From contig CAVRJE010000020.1 in NCBI GenBank assembly GCA_963721365.1, positions 1 to 64,000 of the forward strand: a stretch of DNA of 64,000 bases. The letters run 5' to 3'. This DNA comes from CAIQPS01 sp963721365. Lineage in GTDB: Bacteria; Actinomycetota; Thermoleophilia; RBG-16-64-13. Below are positions 9,236 through 16,482 of the stretch, piece after piece. Below the pieces are notes generated by a model. The model saw only the letters and a list, made by a program, of their open reading frames with translations. It was not told the DNA's origin and searched no databases. Position numbers and translations under genes: made by a program. Positions within the stretch are counted from its first letter, which is position 1. Every line of letters starts with the position of its first letter.

Positions 9236-9538
9236 TCAGGCCGCGTACCCCGGCACCTTCTTGCGGCTGCGCCACGCGCCGCCACCGTGGGAGGCGATGT
9301 CGAACAGTATGCCTATGACGACCAGGATGTATCCCCAGAAGTAGAGGCTTCCGTCCGCCGTGCCGCCCCACCAGGCTATGGTGTAGAACAGCGTGGTCCA
9401 CGGAGCAAAGACCACCCCGATTATCGGCCAGAAGGCCGTGTCAAACACCCGGTGGAAGAATGCCGTATCGGCGATCCACCAGATGATGAAGGCCACGCGT
9501 GGGCCCAGGGTGCCCATCACAGCGAGCAAACAGCACAT
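9236..9538 (-). CDS. Small three-helix membrane protein, first copy
   Basis: 100 residues, no recognised family. Hydrophobic segments are VAFIIWWIADTAFF, FWPIIGVVFAPWTTLFYTIAW and FWGYILVVIGILFDIASHGG, with a basic C-terminus (WRSRKKVPGYAA). A frame-broken duplicate lies at 29979-30280 (FAPWTTLMYA, WGYVIVVIGILLDVSTYGG). In both places it is next to the PLDc_N-SHOCT protein, so the pair was duplicated as a unit and probably works together. Confidence 0.65.
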   Translation of the reverse strand: MCCLLAVMGTLGPRVAFIIWWIADTAFFHRVFDTAFWPIIGVVFAPWTTLFYTIAWWGGTADGSLYFWGYILVVIGILFDIASHGGGAWRSRKKVPGYAA

Positions 9539-9570
9539 ATCAGCGCCCCCCTCGGATGAGCTCTCGTCGA

Positions 9571-10014
9571 CTAGGCCATAGCTTTCCGCTTGAGTTCCTG
9601 GAACTCGGCGTCGGTGATGGCGCCGCTATCCTTCAAGGCCTGGGCCTTGGCGATCTCCTCAGCCGCCGAGTAGCCGGCCGCCCGCTGTTGACGTGCCTGC
9701 GCCTCTTCCATGAGCTGCTTGTCCTGTTCGGTCATCTTCGGCCGGGCGATCATGTAGATCAAGATTCCGAGCAGCGGGAGGAAGATGATGAAGAAGATCC
9801 ACATGGCCTTCTTGCCGCCGCCGATATCGTTGCGCCGGAAGATGTCGCTGAAGATGGCGATGAACATCCAGATGTAGATCATCCAGAAGAAGAAGATGCA
9901 CATCGTCCAGATGACGCTGCCCTGGCCCCAGGTGTTACTGCACCCGGTAAGGGTGAGCAACAGGATGCCCATCAGCATGAGCAGGACCAACCACCGTTTT
10001 GAGAATTGCTTCAT
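9571..10014 (-). CDS. PLDc_N-SHOCT membrane protein, lipobox-like N-terminus
   Basis: 147 residues. A signal-like N-terminus ends in LTLTGCSNTW, which fits a lipobox. Two helices follow, with DIFRRNDIGGGKKAMWI between them (the PLDc_N pattern), then a charged linker. A SHOCT domain (EEIAKAQALKDSGAITDAEF) forms the C-terminus. The paralogue at 29503-29946 is nearly identical and even shares the bases upstream of the start (TCGGTCGTAAC, then GAAACGGAGGG). Function unknown; likely a membrane-anchored oligomerising protein. Confidence 0.75.
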   Translation of the reverse strand: MKQFSKRWLVLLMLMGILLLTLTGCSNTWGQGSVIWTMCIFFFWMIYIWMFIAIFSDIFRRNDIGGGKKAMWIFFIIFLPLLGILIYMIARPKMTEQDKQLMEEAQARQQRAAGYSAAEEIAKAQALKDSGAITDAEFQELKRKAMA

Positions 10015-10057
10015 AGACCCCTCCGTTTCGTTCCGGGTTACGACCGACTACAACCGA

Positions 10058-10417
10058 CTACAATCCCAGCAATTTCGCCTTCGCCGCGGCGAACTCTTCA
10101 TCAGTGAGGATGCCCTGCGCCTTCAGCTCCGCCAGCTTCTGGAGCTGAGCGGTGGTGTCGGGCGCAGCCGGGGCGGCTGCGGGCGCGGCTGCCTGCTGGG
10201 CGGCGACCGCCTGAGCCGCGGCTGTAGCGGCCGCCGCTTCCATGGCGGCCTGCTGGTCGGCCGCTTGGTACGCAGCGAGCTCTTGCTGGTCGGCCGCAGC
10301 CTGTTGCTGGCCGGCCGCCTTGTTCGCTTGATGGCCTCTCACCGCGCCGGCCGTGCCGGCGACGACGGCGGTGGTAGCAGCCACGCCTATCAAGCTGGGG
10401 CCTCGGCGTCTTCTCAT
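10058..10417 (-). CDS. SHOCT-domain protein with Ala/Gln-rich helical linker
   Basis: 119 residues. The ATG is preceded by GGGAGG with a nine-base spacer. A basic start (MRRRRGPSLIG) leads into a short hydrophobic Ala/Val segment that could be a membrane anchor. A long Ala/Gln-rich stretch (about residues 28-82) follows, then a SHOCT domain (LQKLAELKAQGILTDEEF). It lies between the DUF6325 gene and the PLDc_N-SHOCT gene on the same strand. Role unknown. Confidence 0.7.
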   Translation of the reverse strand: MRRRRGPSLIGVAATTAVVAGTAGAVRGHQANKAAGQQQAAADQQELAAYQAADQQAAMEAAAATAAAQAVAAQQAAAPAAAPAAPDTTAQLQKLAELKAQGILTDEEFAAAKAKLLGL

Positions 10418-10449
10418 CTTATGTGCCTCCCTGTCTTGTTCCCTTTGTC

Positions 10450-10887
10450 TTACTCGGCCGAATTCTTGGCGGCCGCCATGACGGCCTGGACTGCTTCGTA
10501 CGGGATATAGTCCCAAGCCATGAGCATTCCGTCCGCGCCCCGAATCGCTTCGGCGAACTTGCGGGCCCACAGGTTTTCCCACACAAGGACGGCGGCCGAG
10601 GAGTTGGGTTCGAGGGCCTGGGCGGCGGCCAGCAGGTCGTCCTCGTTGAGTAGATCGCCTATCTGCTTCTCGAAGGCGCCAAAGGGGGCGGCTTCGTCGT
10701 CGGCCAGATCCTCGAGTTCCACGATAAGGATGGAGCCGTCGGCATCCTTCTTGACGAAGGCCAGGTCCATCACCCGGATGGTGCCGGCCTTGACGAGGTC
10801 CCCCAGCGCGGGAATGATCTCGCCCTTGAACTTGTTGCCCGGGAAGCCCAGAACGATGTACTGGATCGGGCCCAATGATGCCTCCAC
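10450..10887 (-). CDS. DUF6325/DUF1269-like protein
   Basis: 145 residues from a GTG that has AGGGAGG eight bases upstream. An ATG two codons earlier lies only two bases from that ribosome binding site and is less likely. The sequence opens with GPIQYIVLGFPGNKFKGEI and continues VKAGTIRVMDLAFVKK, the pattern of DUF6325, a soluble ferredoxin-like fold family often found beside SHOCT genes in actinomycetotes. A frame-broken family member is at 27396-27948. Function unknown. Confidence 0.7.
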   Translation of the reverse strand: MEASLGPIQYIVLGFPGNKFKGEIIPALGDLVKAGTIRVMDLAFVKKDADGSILIVELEDLADDEAAPFGAFEKQIGDLLNEDDLLAAAQALEPNSSAAVLVWENLWARKFAEAIRGADGMLMAWDYIPYEAVQAVMAAAKNSAE

Positions 10888-11078
10888 TGCCATATCCTCC
10901 CTTGCTTTCATCTGACGGTGACGCCCCGAGCAACCTCCGGGATCGGACAAACGTGTCGTCTGCCCGAGGGAGCACCCAGCGTACCGATTACAGCGCTATC
11001 TCACATTAGGCGACGCGACCGACGAACGCAAGCATACCCAAAAGACTCGATCGTCATGCACGGGCCCCTCTAACCAGC

Positions 11079-11103
11079 GTTTTGATTCGGTCCGCCGGGG
11101 TAG
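11079..11103 (+). promoter_or_regulatory. Candidate SigB-type promoter
   Basis: GTTTTG (11079-11084), 13 bases, GGGTAG (11098-11103). This resembles the general-stress sigma factor consensus (GTTT near -35, GGGTA near -10) and lies about 40 bases before the GH13 gene. A pattern match only. Confidence 0.4.
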
Positions 11104-11143
11104 TAGGCTAAGGACACCGGACGGCACTGGAGGCACGGCAAGG

Positions 11144-12607
11144 GTGGACATGAGCAAGAATCCCTCTCTCTACCAGATCAACGCCCGAGCTTGGCTTACC
11201 GAACTCTCCCGGCGCTTGGGTTACGCTGCCGGCCTGGACAACGTCCCCGACGCCGATCTGGACCGCATGGCCGCGAACGGGTTCGAGCTCGTCTATTTGC
11301 TGGGCGTTTGGCGGACCGGCGAGGCCGGACGCTCTGTATCGCGGAGCAACGCTCGGTGGCGGGAAGAGTTCCTCCAGGCGGTCCCCGACCTGCGCGAGGA
11401 CGATATCTGCGGCTCGTGTTTCGCGGTCATCGGGTACGACATGTCGCCGAGGTTCGGCGATGACGAAGCCCTCGCCCGCTTCCGGGCCCGCCTGAATCAA
11501 CGAGGGCTCAAGCTCATCCTGGACTTCGTGCCCAACCACACGGCTCCCGATCACCCCTGGGTGACCGAGCATCCCGACTACTACATGCACGGGACGGACT
11601 CCGACCTGGCCCGCCAGCCCCAGAACTTCTTACGCACGAAGGAGGGGTCGATCCTGGCCTACGGGCGGGACCCGTATTTTGACGGCTGGCCAGACACGCT
11701 GCAGCTCGACTACGCCAATCCGGCTCTGCAGCAGGCCATGCTGGGCGAGTTGGCACGGGTGGCGGACCGCTGCGACGGGGTGCGCTGCGACATGGCCATG
11801 CTTGTTCTGCCCGACGTGTTCGAGTGGACCTGGGGCAAGACGCCTCAGCCTTTCTGGCCGGGGGCCGTGGCTCGGATCAAGGCTGAGCATCCTGGTTTTC
11901 TATTCATGGCCGAGGTCTATTGGGGACGCGAGTGGGAGCTGCAACAGCAGGGCTTCGACTACACCTACGACAAGCGGCTGTATGACCGGCTGATCGAAGG
12001 CGATGCCAACAAGGTCCGCGATCATCTGCGCGCCGATACCGATTTTCAACGTCGTTCGGCGCGATTCCTCGAGAACCACGACGAGCCCAGGGCGGCGGCG
12101 ACCTTCCGGCCGGACAAGCACCGGGCGGCGGCAGTCGTCACGTTTCTCTGCCCCGGCCTGCGGTTCTTCCAGGAGGGCCAAGCGGAAGGGGCGAAGGTCC
12201 ACCTGCCCATGCACCTCTGCCGCCGGCCGGAGGAGCCGGTCGACGAGGAAATCGGTGCGTTCTACCGATCGCTGGTCGCCTGCCTTCGCACCCCGGCGGT
12301 ACGGGAAGGCGACTGGCAACTCCTCGAGGCGGGGCCTGCCTGGAACGGCAACTGGACGCACGACTGCTTCGTGGTGCAGGCGTGGCAGGGCGCGAACGGT
12401 GACCGGCTGATCGCAGCGGTGAACTTCGCCGACCATCAGAGCCAGTGTTACACGCCCTTGCCCTTCGCCGATCTGGCCGGAAGGCGCTGGATGCTCCGCG
12501 ACCTGCTGAGCGACACCAGCTATGCGCGCGAGGGAGACATGCTCAACTCCCCGGGCCTCTACCTTGACATGCCGGCGTGGGGTCATCACGTGTTCCGGCT
12601 GACGTAG
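11144..12607 (+). CDS. GH13 alpha-amylase-family glycoside hydrolase
   Basis: 487 residues from GTG; an ATG two codons later, with AAGGG closer to it, is an alternative. All four GH13 conserved regions are visible: region I DFVPNHT (127-133), region II GVRCDMAML with nucleophile Asp216, region III FMAEVYW with acid/base Glu257, and region IV FLENHDE with His312-Asp313. There is no signal peptide, so it acts in the cytoplasm on alpha-glucans or related sugars. The exact specificity (amylase, trehalose or sucrose type) is not readable. Monocistronic, with a terminator after it. Confidence 0.9.
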   Translation: MDMSKNPSLYQINARAWLTELSRRLGYAAGLDNVPDADLDRMAANGFELVYLLGVWRTGEAGRSVSRSNARWREEFLQAVPDLREDDICGSCFAVIGYDMSPRFGDDEALARFRARLNQRGLKLILDFVPNHTAPDHPWVTEHPDYYMHGTDSDLARQPQNFLRTKEGSILAYGRDPYFDGWPDTLQLDYANPALQQAMLGELARVADRCDGVRCDMAMLVLPDVFEWTWGKTPQPFWPGAVARIKAEHPGFLFMAEVYWGREWELQQQGFDYTYDKRLYDRLIEGDANKVRDHLRADTDFQRRSARFLENHDEPRAAATFRPDKHRAAAVVTFLCPGLRFFQEGQAEGAKVHLPMHLCRRPEEPVDEEIGAFYRSLVACLRTPAVREGDWQLLEAGPAWNGNWTHDCFVVQAWQGANGDRLIAAVNFADHQSQCYTPLPFADLAGRRWMLRDLLSDTSYAREGDMLNSPGLYLDMPAWGHHVFRLT

Positions 12608-12626
12608 CGCCCCCCATGAGGCCGAT

Positions 12627-12660
12627 GCCTCGGCTCGACGCGAGCGCCGGCGAGGCTTTT
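12627..12660 (+). terminator. Rho-independent terminator
   Basis: Nested stems (GCCTCG 12627-12632 with CGAGGC 12651-12656; inner GCTCG/CGAGC around ACG) are followed directly by TTTT, 20 bases after the GH13 stop. Confidence 0.75.
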
Positions 12661-12694
12661 CTACCCCTGCCGCGCCCCTGCTATGCTCTGTACC

Positions 12695-13657
12695 ATGAGG
12701 CGCCTGCTCCGTAGAGTGTTTCGCCCACTCGCTCCCGTCGGCGGTCTGCTCAAGGACGCGTTCGATGGCGCGTGGGCGCACAACATCAGCCGTATGGCGG
12801 GATCGATCGCCTATTTCGGCGCCTTCAGCCTCGCGCCGATGATCGTGATCATGACGGCGCTCGCGTCGCTTGTGTTCGGCAAGAGCGCCACTGAGGGCCT
12901 GATAGCCGAGCGACTTACCAGTACGTTCGGCGAGGAGACCGCCCACTTTATCCAGTCGATGCTCGCTGCCATCTACAGCAGCAGCGGGCTCACGGTGGCC
13001 ACCGTGCTCGCCGTCCTCGCCCTGATTTGGGCCGCGACCCGCATCATAGGCTCGGTCCGCGGGGCTCTCAACGACATCTGGGGAGTGAAGGGGCATGGCG
13101 GAGGAGGCATCCTGGGCTTTGTCTTCGGCAAGTTGATCGACGTAGGGATGGTGATCGTCATCGGCTTCATGTTCCTCGCTTCGATGTTCGCCAACACCGC
13201 GGTTACAACTCTCACCACCTATTTCTCGAACATCCTTCCTCTGCCCGGCTGGCTACTGCAGGTCTTCGGCATCTTACTGTCGCTCCTGGTGTCGACGGTC
13301 TTCTTGACGGTCATCTTCCGGGTGCTCCCGAACATCAAGGTGCGCTGGCTCTACATAGTGGTGGGCGCTTCTATCACCGCGGTGCTTTTCAGCATCGGCA
13401 ACTACTTCATCGGACGGTATCTGGGGCGCACCAGCCCCGGTTCGGCGTTCGGAGCGGCCGGTTCGCTCGCGGTGATAATGATCTGGATCTACTACGTTGC
13501 CTACATCATCATCTTCGGAGCGGAGGTAACGAAGGCGTACGCCCACCGGGCGAGCGTGCGGCAGATGCAGGCCGCGGCCACGGAGGCGGCGGGGTCATCT
13601 GATTCAACCGTGGCCGCCGAGCAGCGGGCGACCTTTGACGAGACGGTCCCTTCTTGA
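12695..13657 (+). CDS. YihY/BrkB family membrane protein, second copy
   Basis: 320 residues, with six helices and the family blocks AGSIAYFGAFSLAPMIVIM, LIWAATRIIGSVRGALNDIW and SLAVIMIWIYYVAYIIIFGA. The charged C-terminal tail is about 40 residues. An ATG at 12683 is in frame, but no ribosome binding site precedes either codon. TATGCT (12682-12687) sits seven bases before the ATG at 12695, so the mRNA may be leaderless and start at this codon. The paralogue at 7275-8354 is divergent. Function unknown (family formerly called ribonuclease BN). Confidence 0.85.
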   Translation: MRRLLRRVFRPLAPVGGLLKDAFDGAWAHNISRMAGSIAYFGAFSLAPMIVIMTALASLVFGKSATEGLIAERLTSTFGEETAHFIQSMLAAIYSSSGLTVATVLAVLALIWAATRIIGSVRGALNDIWGVKGHGGGGILGFVFGKLIDVGMVIVIGFMFLASMFANTAVTTLTTYFSNILPLPGWLLQVFGILLSLLVSTVFLTVIFRVLPNIKVRWLYIVVGASITAVLFSIGNYFIGRYLGRTSPGSAFGAAGSLAVIMIWIYYVAYIIIFGAEVTKAYAHRASVRQMQAAATEAAGSSDSTVAAEQRATFDETVPS

Positions 13658-13738
13658 TTTCCGGTCGAAACAGCCTAAGCTGGGACGAACGAGCGGCCCT
13701 CCTACGCGCACCGCGCACTCGATCTGAAGGAGCACGAG

Positions 13739-14242
13739 ATGGCCCGTATCAAGGAAAGTATCCTGATCGACTCCACCCCGGAGAAGGTCTACGCCTACGT
13801 GTCGCATGTTGACAAGTGGGCCAACTGGTTCTCCGGCCTGGGAGACATCAAGAGCGTCGAGGGCAACGGGGCCCCAGGGACCGTCATACATCAGAGCTAT
13901 TCATTGATAGGCAAAGATGTGGACGTTATCACCACCGTCAAGGAGAACGGGCCCAAGCCGGGCGGCGGCTATCTGTGGAGAAACGAGCGCGGAGGCGGCC
14001 TGCCGGGATGGCAGACGCTGAACTTCGATCCGCAGGACGGCAAGACCTTGGTCACCAGCGAGGTCGAATACGAGATGCCGGGGGGCATCTTCGGCAAGGC
14101 CGCCAACCACCTGGGCGTCAAGACCTCCCTCGAGCATTCCTTGCGCCACTCCCTGGAGAACCTCAAGAACCTCGCCGAGGAGGACTGGTTCATCGGCCGC
14201 ACAGAGAAGGAAGAGGAGTGGCCGCGGCCCTGCGATAGCTGA
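13739..14242 (+). CDS. SRPBCC (START-like) family protein
   Basis: 167 residues. The N-terminus IKESILIDSTPEKVYAYVSH is the classic first strand and helix of the SRPBCC/polyketide cyclase fold, followed by WANWFSGLGDIKSVEGNGAP and a beta-rich middle. Proteins of this type bind hydrophobic ligands in a deep pocket; the ligand is unknown. GAAGGAG precedes the ATG. It is followed 12 bases later by the DUF302 gene, so the two likely form an operon. Confidence 0.8.
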   Translation: MARIKESILIDSTPEKVYAYVSHVDKWANWFSGLGDIKSVEGNGAPGTVIHQSYSLIGKDVDVITTVKENGPKPGGGYLWRNERGGGLPGWQTLNFDPQDGKTLVTSEVEYEMPGGIFGKAANHLGVKTSLEHSLRHSLENLKNLAEEDWFIGRTEKEEEWPRPCDS

Positions 14243-14254
14243 TCGGAGGCGAGC

Positions 14255-14644
14255 ATGGAACTGGACTACACGGTAAGCACCGGCAAGGGATTCGACCAGG
14301 CCGTCGATGCGGTGACGCAGGCGACCGCCGACGCGGGATTCCGCGTGCTCTTCGTCCACGACGTCGCCGCCACCCTGGCCGAGAAGGGCTTCGAGCGCGA
14401 GCGGGTGAGCATAGTGGAGGTGTGCAACGCCAAGTACGCGAGCCAGGTGCTGGCGGCCGACGCCAAGATCGGGCTGATGCTGCCCTGCCCCATCATGGTG
14501 TACGCAGAGAAGAGTGAGGTGTTCATCACCACCATGCGGCCTAGCCTGATCGCCGACTTCTTCCCCAGCGCCGGCATCGCCGACGTGGCGCTCAAGGTGG
14601 AAGAGGCGCTCCTGGGGATCATCGACAAGGCCGCCGCCGGCTGA
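14255..14644 (+). CDS. DUF302 family protein
   Basis: 129 residues. The sequence opens LDYTVSTGKGFDQAVDAVTQ and has the family core GFRVLFVHDVAATLAEKG, SIVEVCNAKYASQVL and LLPCPIMVYAEKSEVFITT. DUF302 (PF03625) proteins are small, cytoplasmic, dimeric and of unknown function. Cys in VCN and LLPCP are conserved in this family branch. GGAGG lies upstream of the ATG. The stop codon is inside the terminator stem shared with the convergent MFS gene. Confidence 0.8.
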   Translation: MELDYTVSTGKGFDQAVDAVTQATADAGFRVLFVHDVAATLAEKGFERERVSIVEVCNAKYASQVLAADAKIGLMLPCPIMVYAEKSEVFITTMRPSLIADFFPSAGIADVALKVEEALLGIIDKAAAG

Positions 14645-14655
14645 CGGCCGGCGGC
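14633..14655. terminator. Convergent GC hairpin
   Basis: A 9-bp stem (14633-14641 with 14647-14655) and a 5-nt loop overlap the DUF302 stop and abut the stop of the convergent MFS gene. There is no U tract. Confidence 0.5.
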
Positions 14656-14656
14656 G

Positions 14657-16291
14657 TCAGGCCGGCGCCGCTGAGCCCGGCTGGTGCTTTGGGATCGGCC
14701 CCGTGAAGAACAGGGCGATGACTCCCATGATGGCTAGGATGGCTAGGGCCGCGCGAAGACCCTCGATCTGCGAGGCCTCGTTCTGAGCCACGACCTCGGC
14801 AGTGAGTTCGGGTGAGGCGCCGGCCGCGGCCATCTGCGACTCGAGGTCGGCCTGCGAGATGAACGGTACGCCCGCGGCCAGGTTCACGTTGGCTTGCGCC
14901 TTCACCTCCGGCGGCACGTTGGGGTTCTGTTGGATCCCGGCTAGGAACGACACGGTGAGGGCCGCGATCAGCACCGAGCCGGCAAGCGCGGTCCCGATGG
15001 AAGCGCCGAGCTGGCAGCCGGTGTTCTGCAGTCCCCCGACTTCGGGGCTCTTGTCGGCAGGGGCTGCCGAGACGGTCACGGCACCGAGTTGCGACGCGAG
15101 CGCCCCCATGCCAAGACCGACGATGAGCAGCGGGACGGTCACGATCGAGGAATCGGCCCCCACGGCGAGGCTCCCGATCAGCGCCAGGATACCGACGATG
15201 ATCGCCAGCAGACCAGAACGAACCGCCCGCCGAGGCGAGACCCGGGGAAGCAACTTAGGTATGCCAACGGCGGCGAGAAGCATCGTGACCGAGAGAGGCA
15301 CCAGACGCAGACCGGTGTCGATAGGGGATAGCCCGAGCACGACTGAGAGAAACAGCGGCATGATGAAGAGAATGCCGGATATGATCAGGAATTGAAAAAG
15401 GAAGGATGCGAGCCCCGCCGTTAGTTGCGGGATGCGCATCAGCGAAGGCGGGATAAGGGGCTCCTTGCCTGCGCGCTCCAGACGGCGTTGCCAGCGCATG
15501 AACACCCAGATCAAGAAGAGCCCGGCGATAATGAACCAGAAGGTGAGCGAAAGCCCGAGCAAGGACGTGGCGCCCGGCTTAGGCCGGATCCAGCCCCACA
15601 CGGAGGACTTGAGCACGCCCATGACAAAGAGGGCCAGGCCGGCGGTCCAGACCCCTGCGCCAATGAGGTCGAGGTGAGGACGCTTCTCTATAGGCGGGTC
15701 GGCGGCGCGCCGGGCCAGCAGCAGTATGATGAGAACGAGGACCACTTCGCCGGCGAACACATAGCGCCACGAGAAGTACGTGGTCATGAATCCCCCGATC
15801 ACAGGGCCGACGGCGATCGCGATCGCACCGGCGGCAGCCACCAGACCGTAGGCCCGCGGCCGCCCCTCAGGAGGGAAGTTGCCGGCGACCAGCGCGACGA
15901 TGGCCGGCATGATCAACACGGCCCCGAAGCCTTCCAGGAACGACCAGCCGATGATGAGCACTGTGAGGTTTGGCGCCAAGGCCGTCGTCAACGAGCCGCA
16001 GCCGTAGATGATGCAGCCCAGCGAGAAGGCCCGTTTGCGGCCGATGATGCTGCCGAACTTGCCGCCTAGGACCATGAGGCTGGCCATGACCAGCGTGTAG
16101 AGCGTGATCGCCGTCTGCACGCCGGTGACCGTCGTGCCTATGTCTGCAGCCACGGTGGCGATCGACACGTTCATCACCGACAAGTCGAGGGCCATGAGGA
16201 ACTGACCGGCGGCCAAGGTGAAGAGGATGAGACCGGCGCCGGAAGCGGCAGCACCCGCACCTGTCTTGCCGGCGCCCTTCTTCTTGGCCAT
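14657..16291 (-). CDS. MFS transporter, DHA2 (14-helix) family
   Basis: 544 residues with about 14 predicted helices. The ATG is chosen because AGGAGGGGG lies just upstream; a longer frame has no such signal. Motifs of the DHA2 drug-export branch are visible: FLMALDLSVMNVSIATVA in helix 1 (motif D1), GGKFGSIIGRKRAF (motif A) and GPVIGGFMTTYFSWRYVF (motif C). A proton-driven exporter of drugs, dyes or metabolites is likely; the substrate is unknown. It is divergent from the molybdopterin oxidoreductase operon. Confidence 0.85.
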   Translation of the reverse strand: MAKKKGAGKTGAGAAASGAGLILFTLAAGQFLMALDLSVMNVSIATVAADIGTTVTGVQTAITLYTLVMASLMVLGGKFGSIIGRKRAFSLGCIIYGCGSLTTALAPNLTVLIIGWSFLEGFGAVLIMPAIVALVAGNFPPEGRPRAYGLVAAAGAIAIAVGPVIGGFMTTYFSWRYVFAGEVVLVLIILLLARRAADPPIEKRPHLDLIGAGVWTAGLALFVMGVLKSSVWGWIRPKPGATSLLGLSLTFWFIIAGLFLIWVFMRWQRRLERAGKEPLIPPSLMRIPQLTAGLASFLFQFLIISGILFIMPLFLSVVLGLSPIDTGLRLVPLSVTMLLAAVGIPKLLPRVSPRRAVRSGLLAIIVGILALIGSLAVGADSSIVTVPLLIVGLGMGALASQLGAVTVSAAPADKSPEVGGLQNTGCQLGASIGTALAGSVLIAALTVSFLAGIQQNPNVPPEVKAQANVNLAAGVPFISQADLESQMAAAGASPELTAEVVAQNEASQIEGLRAALAILAIMGVIALFFTGPIPKHQPGSAAPA

Positions 16292-16482
16292 CAGAATCCC
16301 CCTCCTATCGCGCGGTCGCGCCTGTACCGCATCAAACCAGGCCAGATTGTATCCTGGCGCGGCCCTCGGGCGCATCGTGCGGCGCGAGCGATGCATGTCC
16401 GTGTTTCGCTCACACCCGTCGTGGGCACATCGGTCTGAACCAGTAGGATCCCCGACCGCCACACCACCCCCGGGAGACTGCA

